A DNA stretch of 51,008 nucleotides from an uncultured Prevotella sp. (lineage in GTDB: Bacteria; Bacteroidota; Bacteroidia; Bacteroidales; Bacteroidaceae), in the NCBI GenBank assembly GCA_905196835.1, contig CAJJWN010000022.1:1-51008 (forward strand), read 5' to 3'. Below the pieces are notes generated by a model. The model saw only the letters and a program-made list of their open reading frames with translations. It searched no databases and was not told where the DNA came from. The position numbers and the translations under genes are program-made. Positions 1 to 8,381 of this stretch are shown one piece after another. Positions within the stretch are counted from its first letter, which is position 1. Each line of letters begins with the position of its first letter.

Positions 1-815
1 TCACCGGTGAAGCCCGCCTCGCCCGGGGTCTCGGCTATTGTGCCGCCGAGGGTCAAAGGCTCGGTCTTGCCGTCGTTGAAGCTGTCAAGGGCTGTCGTGA
101 GGTCGCTCTCAAGGGCGGTAGGCTGTGGGTTGCCGTCCGTGTAGGTCAACGTGGCGGTGAGCCTTTGGAGGTTGCCCGCGATGCCGAGCAGCCGCACGGT
201 GGCCGTCCACTTGCCCGCATCGTCACCATCCGTTATCTTCGTGAAGTGCAGCTCCACCTCCGAAGGTGTGCCGTAGGTACCCGTGGCGAAGTCCAGCGTC
301 CCTGCCGCTCCGCTCAGCGTGCCCACGATGCTCTCGATACGCTCTGCCGCGTCGCCCGTCGGCTCGATCATGAGGGTAAGCTTACGCACCTGCTGATGCA
401 TCACGGCGGTCAGCTCGTAGTCGGTATCGGCTTCTATCGCCACCTCCTGCACGGAAGAGAAGAGCCAGCCGGGGGTGTTCACGATGAAGCCGCCGTCCGC
501 AGCGTTCACAGCAGCCGTCGTGCCGCTTATCGTGATGCCCTCGGGTATGTTGTAGGCCGCAAGGGTATAGCCGCCTGGCTTGAAAAGATAGTCCGGTGAG
601 TGTGTCGCACCAGTCTCCGTGCCTGTATAGTCACCCATTGTCACTGTCCACTCCGCGGGGATGTCCACGCCCTCGCCCAGGTCAGTCCAGTCGGCGGTGA
701 CGGAGATTGCTCCGTGCGAAGGGTGCGGCGTGTCGTGAAGCTCGTCTTTGACACAGGCGGAAAGCAGCGACAAGGCTGCGGACAATATAATAATGTGGAG
801 TTTGTACGTTTTCAT
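1..815 (-). CDS. Fimbrillin-like (FimB/Mfa2-type) lipoprotein, partial at the window edge
   Basis: The reading frame runs from ATG at 815 leftward off the window, about 271 codons with no stop. The first 20 residues are a signal peptide ending in a lipobox (LLSA-C21), followed by VKDELHDTPHPSHGAISV, a start typical of Bacteroidales FimB/Mfa2-like fimbrial anchor or fimbrillin-family lipoproteins. A beta-rich, Thr/Gly-rich body follows. The expected role is an outer-membrane-anchored component of a surface fimbria. It lies 38 bp downstream of the DUF3575 gene and is probably co-transcribed with it. The C-terminus, which would separate an anchor from a shaft subunit, is missing. The DNA is visibly more GC-rich than the intergenic region upstream. 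Family assignment is from recognition of the N-terminal pattern; the exact subfamily is uncertain. Confidence 0.72.
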   Translation of the reverse strand, partial: MKTYKLHIIILSAALSLLSACVKDELHDTPHPSHGAISVTADWTDLGEGVDIPAEWTVTMGDYTGTETGATHSPDYLFKPGGYTLAAYNIPEGITISGTTAAVNAADGGFIVNTPGWLFSSVQEVAIEADTDYELTAVMHQQVRKLTLMIEPTGDAAERIESIVGTLSGAAGTLDFATGTYGTPSEVELHFTKITDGDDAGKWTATVRLLGIAGNLQRLTATLTYTDGNPQPTALESDLTTALDSFNDGKTEPLTLGGTIAETPGEAGFTG

Positions 816-853
816 TATAAAGACATTTTAATGGATTTGGGTGAATACAGAAA

Positions 854-1447
854 CTACAAGTTCCATGCGAGGGTGACCCCTGCGGATATTAGTCCCCACC
901 AGTTTTTGCACTCCGAGCCTTGGCGCACGCGCACACCGTCAGCCACGGTGTACTTCTCGTAATCGGCGTGCAGGCAGCCGACACCGAGCGACAGGTCGAG
1001 CGAGAGCGAGCGGTTTAGACGCAACAGGTAGCCGCCCGTCAGTCCGCCGCCGGTCAGGTCGCCCTGCTTGCCAGTAGCGGAGAGCTTGTAGTTGAACGAG
1101 CCAAACTTGTACATTACCCCGACATAGCCGCGCTTGCTGCGGCCGAGGTACCAGCGAAACTCGGGAGCAACCTCCCAGAGGGCGTAGCGACGGTCGGCGT
1201 TGTTACGGCTCCACGACGTCCACGAGCCGTTGACGAGCAGTCCCCAAGAGCGGTCGGCGCGTACCTCTATGCCTACATCGGGCGTGAGCGTGGCCCAGCG
1301 CAACAGGTTGGCGCGGACGTAAAGCCCCATGCCTATGCCGTCGCCGTCATCGGGCGGCGTTGTCGGAGTGGCGCCCTTGCATGGCGTGGCAGCCAGCATA
1401 AGGACTGATATCGTGGCCAGGGCCACGGCGGTTGCAGGTCTTTTCAT
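854..1447 (-). CDS. DUF3575 family outer-membrane beta-barrel-like protein
   Basis: 197 aa. Residues 1 to about 25 form a signal peptide ending near PCKGA. The mature part has the DUF3575 pattern: LYVRANLLRWATLTPDVGIEV near the start, an aromatic-rich WEVAPEFRWYLG segment, YVGVMYKFG, a glycine-rich turn, and a C-terminal strand ending in hydrophobic residues, as in small outer-membrane barrels. In Bacteroidales such proteins often precede fimbrillin-family genes, and here the next gene is one. It is the first gene after the promoter at 1598-1628, so the pair is probably one transcript with a leader of about 150 nt. Function is unproven; a fimbria assembly or envelope accessory role is inferred from neighbourhood. 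Confidence 0.75.
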   Translation of the reverse strand: MKRPATAVALATISVLMLAATPCKGATPTTPPDDGDGIGMGLYVRANLLRWATLTPDVGIEVRADRSWGLLVNGSWTSWSRNNADRRYALWEVAPEFRWYLGRSKRGYVGVMYKFGSFNYKLSATGKQGDLTGGGLTGGYLLRLNRSLSLDLSLGVGCLHADYEKYTVADGVRVRQGSECKNWWGLISAGVTLAWNL

Positions 1448-1496
1448 AAAGATATGTTTTATACTTTAATACTATGTGATAAACAGTGTAATTAAT

Positions 1497-1663
1497 CCCG
1501 CCGATTAGTTACTCTGTTTTAACTAATCATTTACCATTTAAAAGAAAAACGGATGCGTTACGAAACGTCTTGTTGTCAATCGGTTACGCTTTGCTTGCAA
1601 AAATAAGCAATATACTGTTATTTACAAAGAAATAATGTAAATACTGTGTAACTAATCGGCGGG
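1497..1663. repeat. Candidate invertible promoter segment bounded by inverted repeats
   Basis: CCCGCCGATTAGTTAC at 1497-1512 recurs as a perfect reverse complement at 1648-1663, and the match continues inward at 3 of 5 positions (about 19 of 21). The 135 bp between the arms contain a well-formed Bacteroidetes promoter pointing at the DUF3575/fimbrillin pair. A further related half-site, ACAGTGTAATTAATC at 1483-1497, sits head-to-head with the left arm, and TAACTAATC occurs again at 1520-1528. Arms of this length around a single promoter upstream of a surface-structure operon match phase-variable invertons known in Bacteroidales. No recombinase gene is in the window. A repressor or activator binding to these repeats is the alternative. 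Confidence 0.55.
1598..1628 (-). promoter_or_regulatory. Promoter of the DUF3575-fimbrillin pair, inside the inverted-repeat segment
   Basis: On the minus strand TTTG (1628-1625) is followed after 19 bp by TATTTTTG (1605-1598). This fits the Bacteroidetes -33/-7 form TTTG-N19-TAnnTTTG exactly. It points toward the start codon at 1447, so the window shows the segment in the ON orientation if it inverts. Confidence 0.6.
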
Positions 1664-1721
1664 TTTTGTAACAAACCCCATGCCTTCCCTCACTACACAC
1701 TCCCATTTTACCCATAAAACA

Positions 1722-1819
1722 TGAGTTCGGCGTAAGAAATCTGCGGCAATCATCCTACTTCAATCGGTTGGTTAGTAGCTGTACCCTTATTTGATGGGTT
1801 ATTTCTTATACCGAATTCA
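1722..1819. repeat. 98-bp intergenic inverted-repeat element (TTCGGCATAA type)
   Basis: Arms at 1722-1740 and 1801-1819 are reverse complements at 16 of 19 positions, around a 60-bp centre. The arm core (GTTCGGCGTAAG) resembles the GTTCGGCATAA arms near 36723 and 36958, so this may be a member of a small dispersed family. No ORF was found inside. The rest of 1448-2437 holds only the inverton, this element, the 22-bp array and the leader of the arabinose operon. Confidence 0.4.
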
Positions 1820-1981
1820 CATTAATTACACAATGCAATAAAAAAGGCAGTTGCGCTTACACATTGATTTTCGTTGACGTTGCAGAAGGCCACTTTTTGA
1901 AAATTACAATGATTTTGGCGGAAAAACCATGTGGGAAAGTGTGCAAACGTAACCGCCTGACATACTGCATGTTAAGCCTTA

Positions 1982-2165
1982 TTGCCGCTGCGATGTGCAA
2001 TAAAAACGGCCTTTTAACAGCTTTTGGACGGTATTTACCGGTGGTAAAGGCCGTATCTACGCCCGGTAAGGACGGCCTTTACCATATGTAAGAACGGCTC
2101 TTACCCACTGAAAAGACGGCCTTTTACACTACAATATGCCCTCTTTCTGTGGCAAAAAGGCCGTA
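1982..2165. repeat. 22-bp-period dyad array, nine units, upstream of the arabinose operon
   Basis: The centre tetramers (ACGG, or its complement as in GGCCGT) fall at 1984, 2006, 2028, 2050, 2072, 2094, 2116, 2138 and 2160, exactly 22 bp apart. The best units read AAAGACGGCCTTTT or reversed; flanking A and T runs make each unit a short imperfect palindrome. Some units (1984, 2138) keep register with poor cores. It lies about 270 bp upstream of the first arabinose gene. Flanking sequence from about 1912 resembles that around the array near 38895-39053, so the two look like copies of one larger element. Confidence 0.65.
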
Positions 2166-2437
2166 AAACGCTATGCCGTGGGCACTTCTCGGCACCATAA
2201 GCAACCTGGTTTGGATATTTTCCCGTACATTTTCGTTTTGACACACTGACCGCTTTCTCCGCATTATCCTTACTTTCTGACAAATACGCACAAGCCTTTT
2301 AAAACCGCTAAAACTTGTAAAAAAACATTTTAATAGCATAAATCACGGGCGGCAAAGGCGCAACATAACGAATAATATTGTACTTTTACACCCAACAACT
2401 AATACTTCTATTAACTAATACTCAAACACATAACATC

Positions 2438-3622
2438 ATGATGAAGGGCACATTAGCACTTATCGCAGGTATGGGCATGGCGGCTTTGGCAGCCGTGTCG
2501 TCAACGTCGTGCACCGGCGCGGACGCGGCATCAGGCCTTACAGCCTCTGGCTTGACCCCGGCGGCATTCGACACAGTAATCAATCAAAAGGCAGTAAAGC
2601 TGTACACGCTGAAAAACGCCGCAGGCATGGAGGCGTGCATAACCAACTTCGGAGGACGCGTAGTGTCGCTCGTCGTTCCCGACAAGGACGGCAAGCCGAC
2701 CGACGTGGTGCTGGGCTATGACAACATAGCGCAATATGCCGACACGGTGAACAGTCCGAGCGACTACGGCTCGTCAGTAGGCCGCTACGCCAACCGCATA
2801 AAGGACGGCCGCCTGACCGTAGGAGGACAGGCGTACCAGTTGCCGCGCAACAACTTCGGTCACTGCCTGCACGGAGGTCCGTCGGGCTGGATGTACCAGG
2901 TGTATGACGTGGTGCAGGCCAACGACTCCACGCTACAGCTGACGATAACGTCGCCCGACGGCGACAACGGCTTCCCCGGCACGGTGAAAGCCACCACCAC
3001 ATACAGGCTCACGGCCGACAATACGCTCGACATAACATTCGAGGCGGCTACCGACAAGGAGACCGTGGTGAACATGACTAACCACAGCTACTTCAACCTG
3101 AACGGCGACCCGTCGAAAGAAGCGATGGACATGGTGCTCTACGTCAACGCCGACGCGTACACGCCGACAGACTCAACCTACATGACAACAGGCGAGATAC
3201 TGCCAGTGGAAGGCACTCCGATGGACTTCCGCCAGCCGCGCGCCATCAACACCACGATAAACGACACCACGTTCGCCCAGATAAAGTATGCCTCGGGCTA
3301 CGACCACAACTGGTGCCTGAACACGTACAAGGACGGCAAGGGCGACGACACGGTGGTTGCCGCGTCGCTCTACTCTCCAAAGACGGGCATCATGCTCGAA
3401 ATGTACACCAACGAGCCGGGAGTGCAGGTATATACGGGCAACTTCCAGGGCACGGGCGTTGAGTGCAAGCACGGAGTGAAATATCCCAAGCACGTGTCGG
3501 TATGCCTCGAGAGCCAGAAATACCCCGACTCGCCCAACAAGAAGGATTGGCCGTCGGCCTACCTGAAGCCTGGCGAAAAGTATTACAGCCACGTTGCATA
3601 CAAGTTTTCGGTGAGAAAGTGA
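2438..3622 (+). CDS. galM: Aldose 1-epimerase, secreted lipoprotein type
   Basis: 394 aa from the first ATG of the pair at 2438; an in-frame TTG at 2378 would put 20 unlikely residues before the signal peptide. The N-terminus MMKGTLALIAGMGMAALAAV ends in a lipobox-like SSTSC, suggesting export and lipid anchoring. The mutarotase fold is clear: GRYANRIKDG, a histidine in HCLHGG, TNHSYFNLNG and, near the C-terminus, the glutamate in VCLESQKYPDSPN. The enzyme interconverts alpha and beta anomers of aldoses. As first gene of the arabinose operon it probably speeds mutarotation of L-arabinose in the periplasm before import. The symporter follows after 33 bp. The galM name reflects the family; the preferred sugar here is inferred. 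Confidence 0.88.
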   Translation: MMKGTLALIAGMGMAALAAVSSTSCTGADAASGLTASGLTPAAFDTVINQKAVKLYTLKNAAGMEACITNFGGRVVSLVVPDKDGKPTDVVLGYDNIAQYADTVNSPSDYGSSVGRYANRIKDGRLTVGGQAYQLPRNNFGHCLHGGPSGWMYQVYDVVQANDSTLQLTITSPDGDNGFPGTVKATTTYRLTADNTLDITFEAATDKETVVNMTNHSYFNLNGDPSKEAMDMVLYVNADAYTPTDSTYMTTGEILPVEGTPMDFRQPRAINTTINDTTFAQIKYASGYDHNWCLNTYKDGKGDDTVVAASLYSPKTGIMLEMYTNEPGVQVYTGNFQGTGVECKHGVKYPKHVSVCLESQKYPDSPNKKDWPSAYLKPGEKYYSHVAYKFSVRK

Positions 3623-3655
3623 GAATGTTGAGAATGATTTTTACAACTTAATATC

Positions 3656-5401
3656 ATGAATTGGAATACAAATGAATTTGTTTGGCTCGACTGGGCCGTA
3701 CTCGCAATAGGCGTAGTAGCGATAATATGGGCGGTGTACCGCGCCATAGAGAAAGACAAAAAAAGAATGAAGGGAGCCGACAGCCAGGACTATCTCTTCG
3801 GCAAAGGCGAGCCGTGGTATGTCATAGGCGCGGCCATTTTCGCCGCAAACATAGGCTCTGAGCACCTCGTAGGACTTGCCGGCACCGGCGCAAAAGACGG
3901 TGTTGGCATGGCACACTGGGAGATGCAGGGCTGGATGATACTTATACTGGGATGGCTCTTCGTGCCCTTCTACCAGCTGCTCAACAACAAGCTGGGCAAA
4001 ATCATCACCATGCCCGACTTCCTCAAATTCCGCTACACACAGCGCACAGGCTCGTGGCTTTCAATCATCACGCTGATAGCCTACGTGCTGACAAAGGTAT
4101 CGGTTACGGCGTTTACCGGCGGCATATTCTTCGAGTACCTGCTCGGCCTGCCGTTCTGGTATGGCGCAATAGGGCTTATCGCAATAACGGCCGTATTTAC
4201 CGTGTTCGGCGGTATGAAGGGCGTGATGACCCTCTCGGCCATACAGACACCTATTCTTATTATAGGCTCGTTCCTCGTGCTCTTCCTCGGACTTAGCATG
4301 TTGGGCAACGGCAGAATTGCCGAGGGCTGGACGCAGATGATGGCAGTATGCAACGCCGCGCACGACGGTTTCGGCACCACGCACATGTTCCACACTGACC
4401 CGGCCGACCCGATGTATCCGCAGTTCCCGGGTTACGTGGTATTCCTCGGCGCGTCAATCATCGGTTTCTGGTACTGGTGTACCGACCAACACATCGTACA
4501 GCGTGTGCTTGGGCAGACAAAAGGTGAGGACAACGCCACCGTGATGCGCCGCGCACGCCGCGGTACGATAGCCGCAGGCTACTTCAAGCTGTTGCCGGTG
4601 TTCATGTTCCTCATCCCCGGCATGGTGGCATTCGCCCTTTCGCAGAAAACAGGTAGCGGCATCATAATGGACATAACCAACACGCACGACACTGACGGAG
4701 CCTTCGCCATGATGGTGAAGAACATCCTGCCCGCCGGCGTAAAAGGACTTGTTACAGTAGGTTTCATCTGTGCCCTCGTGGCTTCACTGGCAGCGTTCTT
4801 CAACAGTTGCGCAACGCTATTCACCGAAGACTTCTACAAGCCGATGAAGAAAGGCATGAGCGAAAGCCACTACGTATTCGTAGGCCGCGTGGCAACGGTG
4901 GTTGTGGTGCTACTCGGACTTGCATGGATGCCTATAATGATGAACATGGGCAACCTTTACTCTTACCTGCAAGACATACAGTCGCTCATAGCTCCGGCCA
5001 TGGTTGCCGTGTTCACGCTTGGCATATTCTCAAAGCGAATAACGCCAAAGGCCGGCGAATGGGGACTTATAGGCGGTTTCCTCATCGGCATGTTGCGCCT
5101 GCTTACCAATGTAATCACCAATTCTGGAAAGGCCACAATGGACGGTGCGTTCTGGGATTATACGGCATGGTTCTGGCAGACCAACTGGCTTATATTCGAA
5201 GTATGGCTGCTCGTATTCATCATTGCGATGATGATTGTCGTATCGATGTTTACACCCAAACCAAGCGCAGCACAGATTGAAGCCATAACGTTTACAAAAG
5301 AATACAAGGCATCTATCCTGAAGAGCTGGAACAAGTGGGACATTGTGGCAACGCTTGGCGTGGTAGCCCTGTGCGCCGCATTCTACACATACTTCTGGTA
5401 A
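3656..5401 (+). CDS. Sodium:solute symporter (SSS/SGLT family), probable arabinose transporter
   Basis: 581 aa with about 14 predicted membrane helices. The N-terminal helix (residues 12-30) is followed by the cytosolic DSQDYLFGKGEP segment and the family signature around AAIFAANIGSEHLVGLAGTG. WYWCTDQHIVQRVLG in the middle and the helix pair before ITPKAGEWG match bacterial SGLT-like sugar transporters. It couples Na+ entry to sugar uptake across the inner membrane. The position between a periplasmic mutarotase and araR-araD-araA-araB implies L-arabinose as substrate, but this is context only. A divalent run of polar residues and a last helix end the protein without truncation. Confidence 0.88.
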   Translation: MNWNTNEFVWLDWAVLAIGVVAIIWAVYRAIEKDKKRMKGADSQDYLFGKGEPWYVIGAAIFAANIGSEHLVGLAGTGAKDGVGMAHWEMQGWMILILGWLFVPFYQLLNNKLGKIITMPDFLKFRYTQRTGSWLSIITLIAYVLTKVSVTAFTGGIFFEYLLGLPFWYGAIGLIAITAVFTVFGGMKGVMTLSAIQTPILIIGSFLVLFLGLSMLGNGRIAEGWTQMMAVCNAAHDGFGTTHMFHTDPADPMYPQFPGYVVFLGASIIGFWYWCTDQHIVQRVLGQTKGEDNATVMRRARRGTIAAGYFKLLPVFMFLIPGMVAFALSQKTGSGIIMDITNTHDTDGAFAMMVKNILPAGVKGLVTVGFICALVASLAAFFNSCATLFTEDFYKPMKKGMSESHYVFVGRVATVVVVLLGLAWMPIMMNMGNLYSYLQDIQSLIAPAMVAVFTLGIFSKRITPKAGEWGLIGGFLIGMLRLLTNVITNSGKATMDGAFWDYTAWFWQTNWLIFEVWLLVFIIAMMIVVSMFTPKPSAAQIEAITFTKEYKASILKSWNKWDIVATLGVVALCAAFYTYFW

Positions 5402-5420
5402 ATAAAACATTAATGCGAAT

Positions 5421-6098
5421 ATGACAAACTATTATAGCGAGCATTCCAAGGTCTTTGTCTCCGTAGATTGCATTATCTTCGGATTTGAAGACAAGGAGCT
5501 GAAATTACTACTCGGCAAGAGAGCCATGGACCCCGGAAGGGGCGAATGGTCTCTTTACGGTGGCTTCGTGGATGAAGACGAAAGCCTTGACGACGCTGCA
5601 AACAGGGTATTATACGAACTTACCGGATTGAAAGACCTATATATGAAACAGGTCGGAGCGTTTGGCGCGGTAGACCGCGACCCTGGCGAAAGGGTTATAT
5701 CCGTGGCATACTGCGCACTAATCAACGTAAAGGACTATGACAAAAGGCTGCTCGAGGCGCACCAAGTAGAATGGGTAAGCCTAAAAAACATGCCCAAACT
5801 ATATTCCGACCACAATGATATGGTCAAGAAAGCCATAGCCCTGCTGCGCCGCAGAATATCGACTGAGCCACTAAGCTTCAACCTGTTGCCCGACATGTTT
5901 ACACTAACACAGCTGCAACATGTCTACGAGGCAATACTCGGAGAGCCGGTAGACAAGCGCAATTTCAGGAAAAGGATAAAGACCATCGAGTACATAGAAA
6001 AGACTGACAAGATAGACAAGCTGTCGTCAAAACGCGGCGCGGCACTCTACCGTTTCAACAAAGACGCGTACATGGAAGACCCGATATTCAAACTATAA
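5421..6098 (+). CDS. araR: Nudix-fold arabinose regulator AraR
   Basis: 225 aa. Residues 10 to about 145 are a Nudix domain, and the C-terminal part ([19 protein letters not shown] onward to FRKRIKT) is the winged-helix DNA-binding domain seen in NrtR/AraR regulators. The Nudix box at residues 48-70 keeps G48, E54, R62, E66 and G69, but the catalytic REUxEE positions read R62-V-L-Y-E-L, so two glutamates are replaced and hydrolysis is unlikely. That fits a ligand sensor. Bacteroides thetaiotaomicron has a homologous arabinose-responsive AraR in the same operon position. The gene starts 19 bp after the symporter and ends 4 bp before araD, so it is autoregulated if it controls this operon. I did not identify its operator. 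Confidence 0.88.
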   Translation: MTNYYSEHSKVFVSVDCIIFGFEDKELKLLLGKRAMDPGRGEWSLYGGFVDEDESLDDAANRVLYELTGLKDLYMKQVGAFGAVDRDPGERVISVAYCALINVKDYDKRLLEAHQVEWVSLKNMPKLYSDHNDMVKKAIALLRRRISTEPLSFNLLPDMFTLTQLQHVYEAILGEPVDKRNFRKRIKTIEYIEKTDKIDKLSSKRGAALYRFNKDAYMEDPIFKL

Positions 6099-6102
6099 GA
6101 TT

Positions 6103-6801
6103 ATGCTGGAAGAACTTAAAGAAAGAGTGTTCAAGGCCAACATGGACTTGGTAAAACACAATCTGGTGATATTCACATGGGGCAACGTCTCCGGCATTGA
6201 CCGCGAGAAAGGCCTCGTAGTAATCAAACCCTCGGGAGTAAGCTACGACACGATGAAGGCATCCGACATGGTAGTTGTAGACCTGGCAACAGGAAAGACC
6301 GTCGAAGGCGACCTTAACCCGTCGTCTGACACACCGACTCACCTCGAACTGTACAAGGCGTTCCCTGAAATAGGCGGTGTAGTGCATACCCACTCCACAT
6401 ACGCAACGGCATGGGCGCAGGCCGGCAAGGACATACCCAATATAGGAACAACCCACGCCGACTACTTCCATGACGACATTCCATGCACTGCTGACATGAC
6501 CGCAGACCAAATGGCGGAATATGAGAAAGAGACAGGCACGGTGATAATAGAGCGTTTTAAGGGACTGAACTACGTACACACCCCGGGCGTACTTGTCAAA
6601 AACCACGGGCCGTTCTCATGGGGGAAAGACCCTGACAACGCCGTGTACAACGCCGTAGTGATGGAGCAAGTGGCAAAGATGGCGTTCGTATCATTATGCG
6701 TCAACCCCGAGACTACAATGAATCCACTGCTCGTTGAAAAGCACTTCAACCGCAAGCACGGGCCTAACGCTTACTACGGACAGAAAAAGAGAAACAAATA
6801 A
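6103..6801 (+). CDS. araD: L-ribulose-5-phosphate 4-epimerase
   Basis: 232 aa, normal for class II aldolase/epimerases. It converts L-ribulose 5-phosphate to D-xylulose 5-phosphate in the cytosol, the last arabinose-specific step. Seen motifs are [11 protein letters not shown] near residue 26, [19 protein letters not shown], the zinc-binding [14 protein letters not shown] and [15 protein letters not shown], and a third metal histidine in [11 protein letters not shown]. The order and spacing are those of E. coli AraD. It follows araR by 4 bp and precedes araA by 38 bp. Confidence 0.95.
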   Translation: MLEELKERVFKANMDLVKHNLVIFTWGNVSGIDREKGLVVIKPSGVSYDTMKASDMVVVDLATGKTVEGDLNPSSDTPTHLELYKAFPEIGGVVHTHSTYATAWAQAGKDIPNIGTTHADYFHDDIPCTADMTADQMAEYEKETGTVIIERFKGLNYVHTPGVLVKNHGPFSWGKDPDNAVYNAVVMEQVAKMAFVSLCVNPETTMNPLLVEKHFNRKHGPNAYYGQKKRNK

Positions 6802-6839
6802 AACAAGCAAACAAACACTAACAATAAAAAAACAATACT

Positions 6840-8381
6840 ATGGTTAAAGCATTTGAAAATCTTGAAGTGTGGTTCATCACTGGAGCACAGCTTCTTTACG
6901 GAGGTGACGCAGTTGTACAGGTAGACGGTCACTCGAAAATAATGGTTGAAGGACTTAACAACTCAGGACGCCTGCCTATCAAGGTGGTGTATAAGGGAAC
7001 GGCAAACAGCAGCAAGGAAGTGGCCGACCTCTTCGCCGCCGCAAATAACGAGAAGAAATGTGTAGGCGTGATAACGTGGATGCACACCTTCTCTCCTGCA
7101 AAGATGTGGATACACGGATTGCAGATACTGCACAAGCCCCTACTCCACCTGCATACACAGTTCAACGAGGAAATTCCATGGGATTCTATCGACATGGACT
7201 TCATGAACCTGAATCAAAGCGCGCACGGCGACCGCGAGTTCGGCCACATAATAGCACGTATGCGCCTGCGCCGCAAGCTCGTGGTTGGCTACTGGAAAGA
7301 CGCCAAGACACAAGACCACATCGCCGTATGGGAGCGCGTCTGCGCTGCATGGGCAGACTCACAGGACATGCTCATACTACGCTTCGGCGACCAAATGAAC
7401 AACGTTGCCGTAACCGACGGCGACAAGGTGGCCGCCGAGCAGGTGCTGGGTTACCACGTAGACTACTGCCCGTTCAGCGAAGTACTTGAATATTTTAAGA
7501 ATGTAAAAGACGCCGATGTTGACGCTTTGGTTGACACATACTTCAAGAAATACGACCATGACGCAGAACTTGAAGACAAGTCTACTGTGGCATACAAGAA
7601 GGTGTGGAACTCGGCAAAAGCCGAACTTGCACTGCGCGCAATCCTGAAAGACAAGGGCGCAAAGGGCTTCACAACCAACTTTGACGACCTCGGCGACGTT
7701 GACGTAGAGCACAGCGGCATGGGCTTCGACCAAATCCCGGGTCTGGCGTCACAACGTCTTATGGCCGAAGGCTACGGTTTCGGAGCGGAAGGCGACTGGA
7801 AGTCGGCCGCGCTTTACCGTACCGTATGGGTAATGACGCAGGGCATGGAGAACGGATGCTCATTCCTTGAGGACTACACGCTCAACTTCAACGGCGAGCA
7901 AAGCGCAATATTGCAGTCGCACATGCTCGAGGTATGTCCGCTTATAGCAGCTTCAAAGCCCCGCTTGGAGGTACATTTCCTCGGCATAGGCATAAGGAAG
8001 AGCGAGACGGCACGCCTCGTATTCACCTCTAAGGTCGGCACAGGCGTTACCGCAACCGTGGTAGACATGGGCAACCGCTTCCGCATGATTGTAAACGACG
8101 TGAAGTGTATCGAGCCGAAACCGCTGCCCAAGCTGCCCGTAGCATCAGCCCTGTGGATACCTCAACCAAACTTCGAGGTCGGCGCAGGCTGCTGGATTTA
8201 CGCCGGCGGAACTCACCACAGCTGCTTCTCTTACGACCTTACCGATGAATACTGGCAGGACTATGCCGAAATCGCAGGCATCGAGTGTGTGTTCATCAAT
8301 GAAGACACCAAGGTTGACGAATTCCGCAAGGAGCTTCGCTTCAACGACGTTTACTACATGCTCAACAAGGCGTTGAACTGA
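6840..8381 (+). CDS. araA: L-arabinose isomerase
   Basis: 513 aa, close to the usual 500. It converts L-arabinose to L-ribulose using Mn2+ in the cytosol. The start FENLEVWFITGAQLLYG is diagnostic of AraA. Metal and catalytic residues are visible in order: the glutamate in the GAEGDWKSAALYR region, the glutamate in CSFLEDYTLNF, the histidine in RLEVHFLGIG and histidines in GGTHHSCFSY near the C-terminus. The stop at 8379-8381 runs directly into a 7-bp repeat element, which separates it from araB by 159 bp, the largest gap in the operon. Confidence 0.96.
   Translation: MVKAFENLEVWFITGAQLLYGGDAVVQVDGHSKIMVEGLNNSGRLPIKVVYKGTANSSKEVADLFAAANNEKKCVGVITWMHTFSPAKMWIHGLQILHKPLLHLHTQFNEEIPWDSIDMDFMNLNQSAHGDREFGHIIARMRLRRKLVVGYWKDAKTQDHIAVWERVCAAWADSQDMLILRFGDQMNNVAVTDGDKVAAEQVLGYHVDYCPFSEVLEYFKNVKDADVDALVDTYFKKYDHDAELEDKSTVAYKKVWNSAKAELALRAILKDKGAKGFTTNFDDLGDVDVEHSGMGFDQIPGLASQRLMAEGYGFGAEGDWKSAALYRTVWVMTQGMENGCSFLEDYTLNFNGEQSAILQSHMLEVCPLIAASKPRLEVHFLGIGIRKSETARLVFTSKVGTGVTATVVDMGNRFRMIVNDVKCIEPKPLPKLPVASALWIPQPNFEVGAGCWIYAGGTHHSCFSYDLTDEYWQDYAEIAGIECVFINEDTKVDEFRKELRFNDVYYMLNKALN

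Noticed and set aside
165..962. Two plus-strand ORFs opposite the fimbrillin-like gene
   Set aside because: They are antisense shadows of a GC-rich gene; the minus frame has a signal peptide, lipobox and a recognisable family.
1864..2091. Small protein of 75 aa on the plus strand
   Set aside because: The frame runs through the 22-bp array; its composition follows the repeat, and no promoter or family pattern supports it.
1982..2165. CRISPR array
   Set aside because: Units are 22 bp in total with a variable palindromic core; there is no invariant repeat separated by unique spacers of 26-40 bp and no cas gene.
2378..2437. Longer galM from a TTG start
   Set aside because: It would place 20 residues before a clean lipoprotein signal peptide; ATG at 2438 is preferred.
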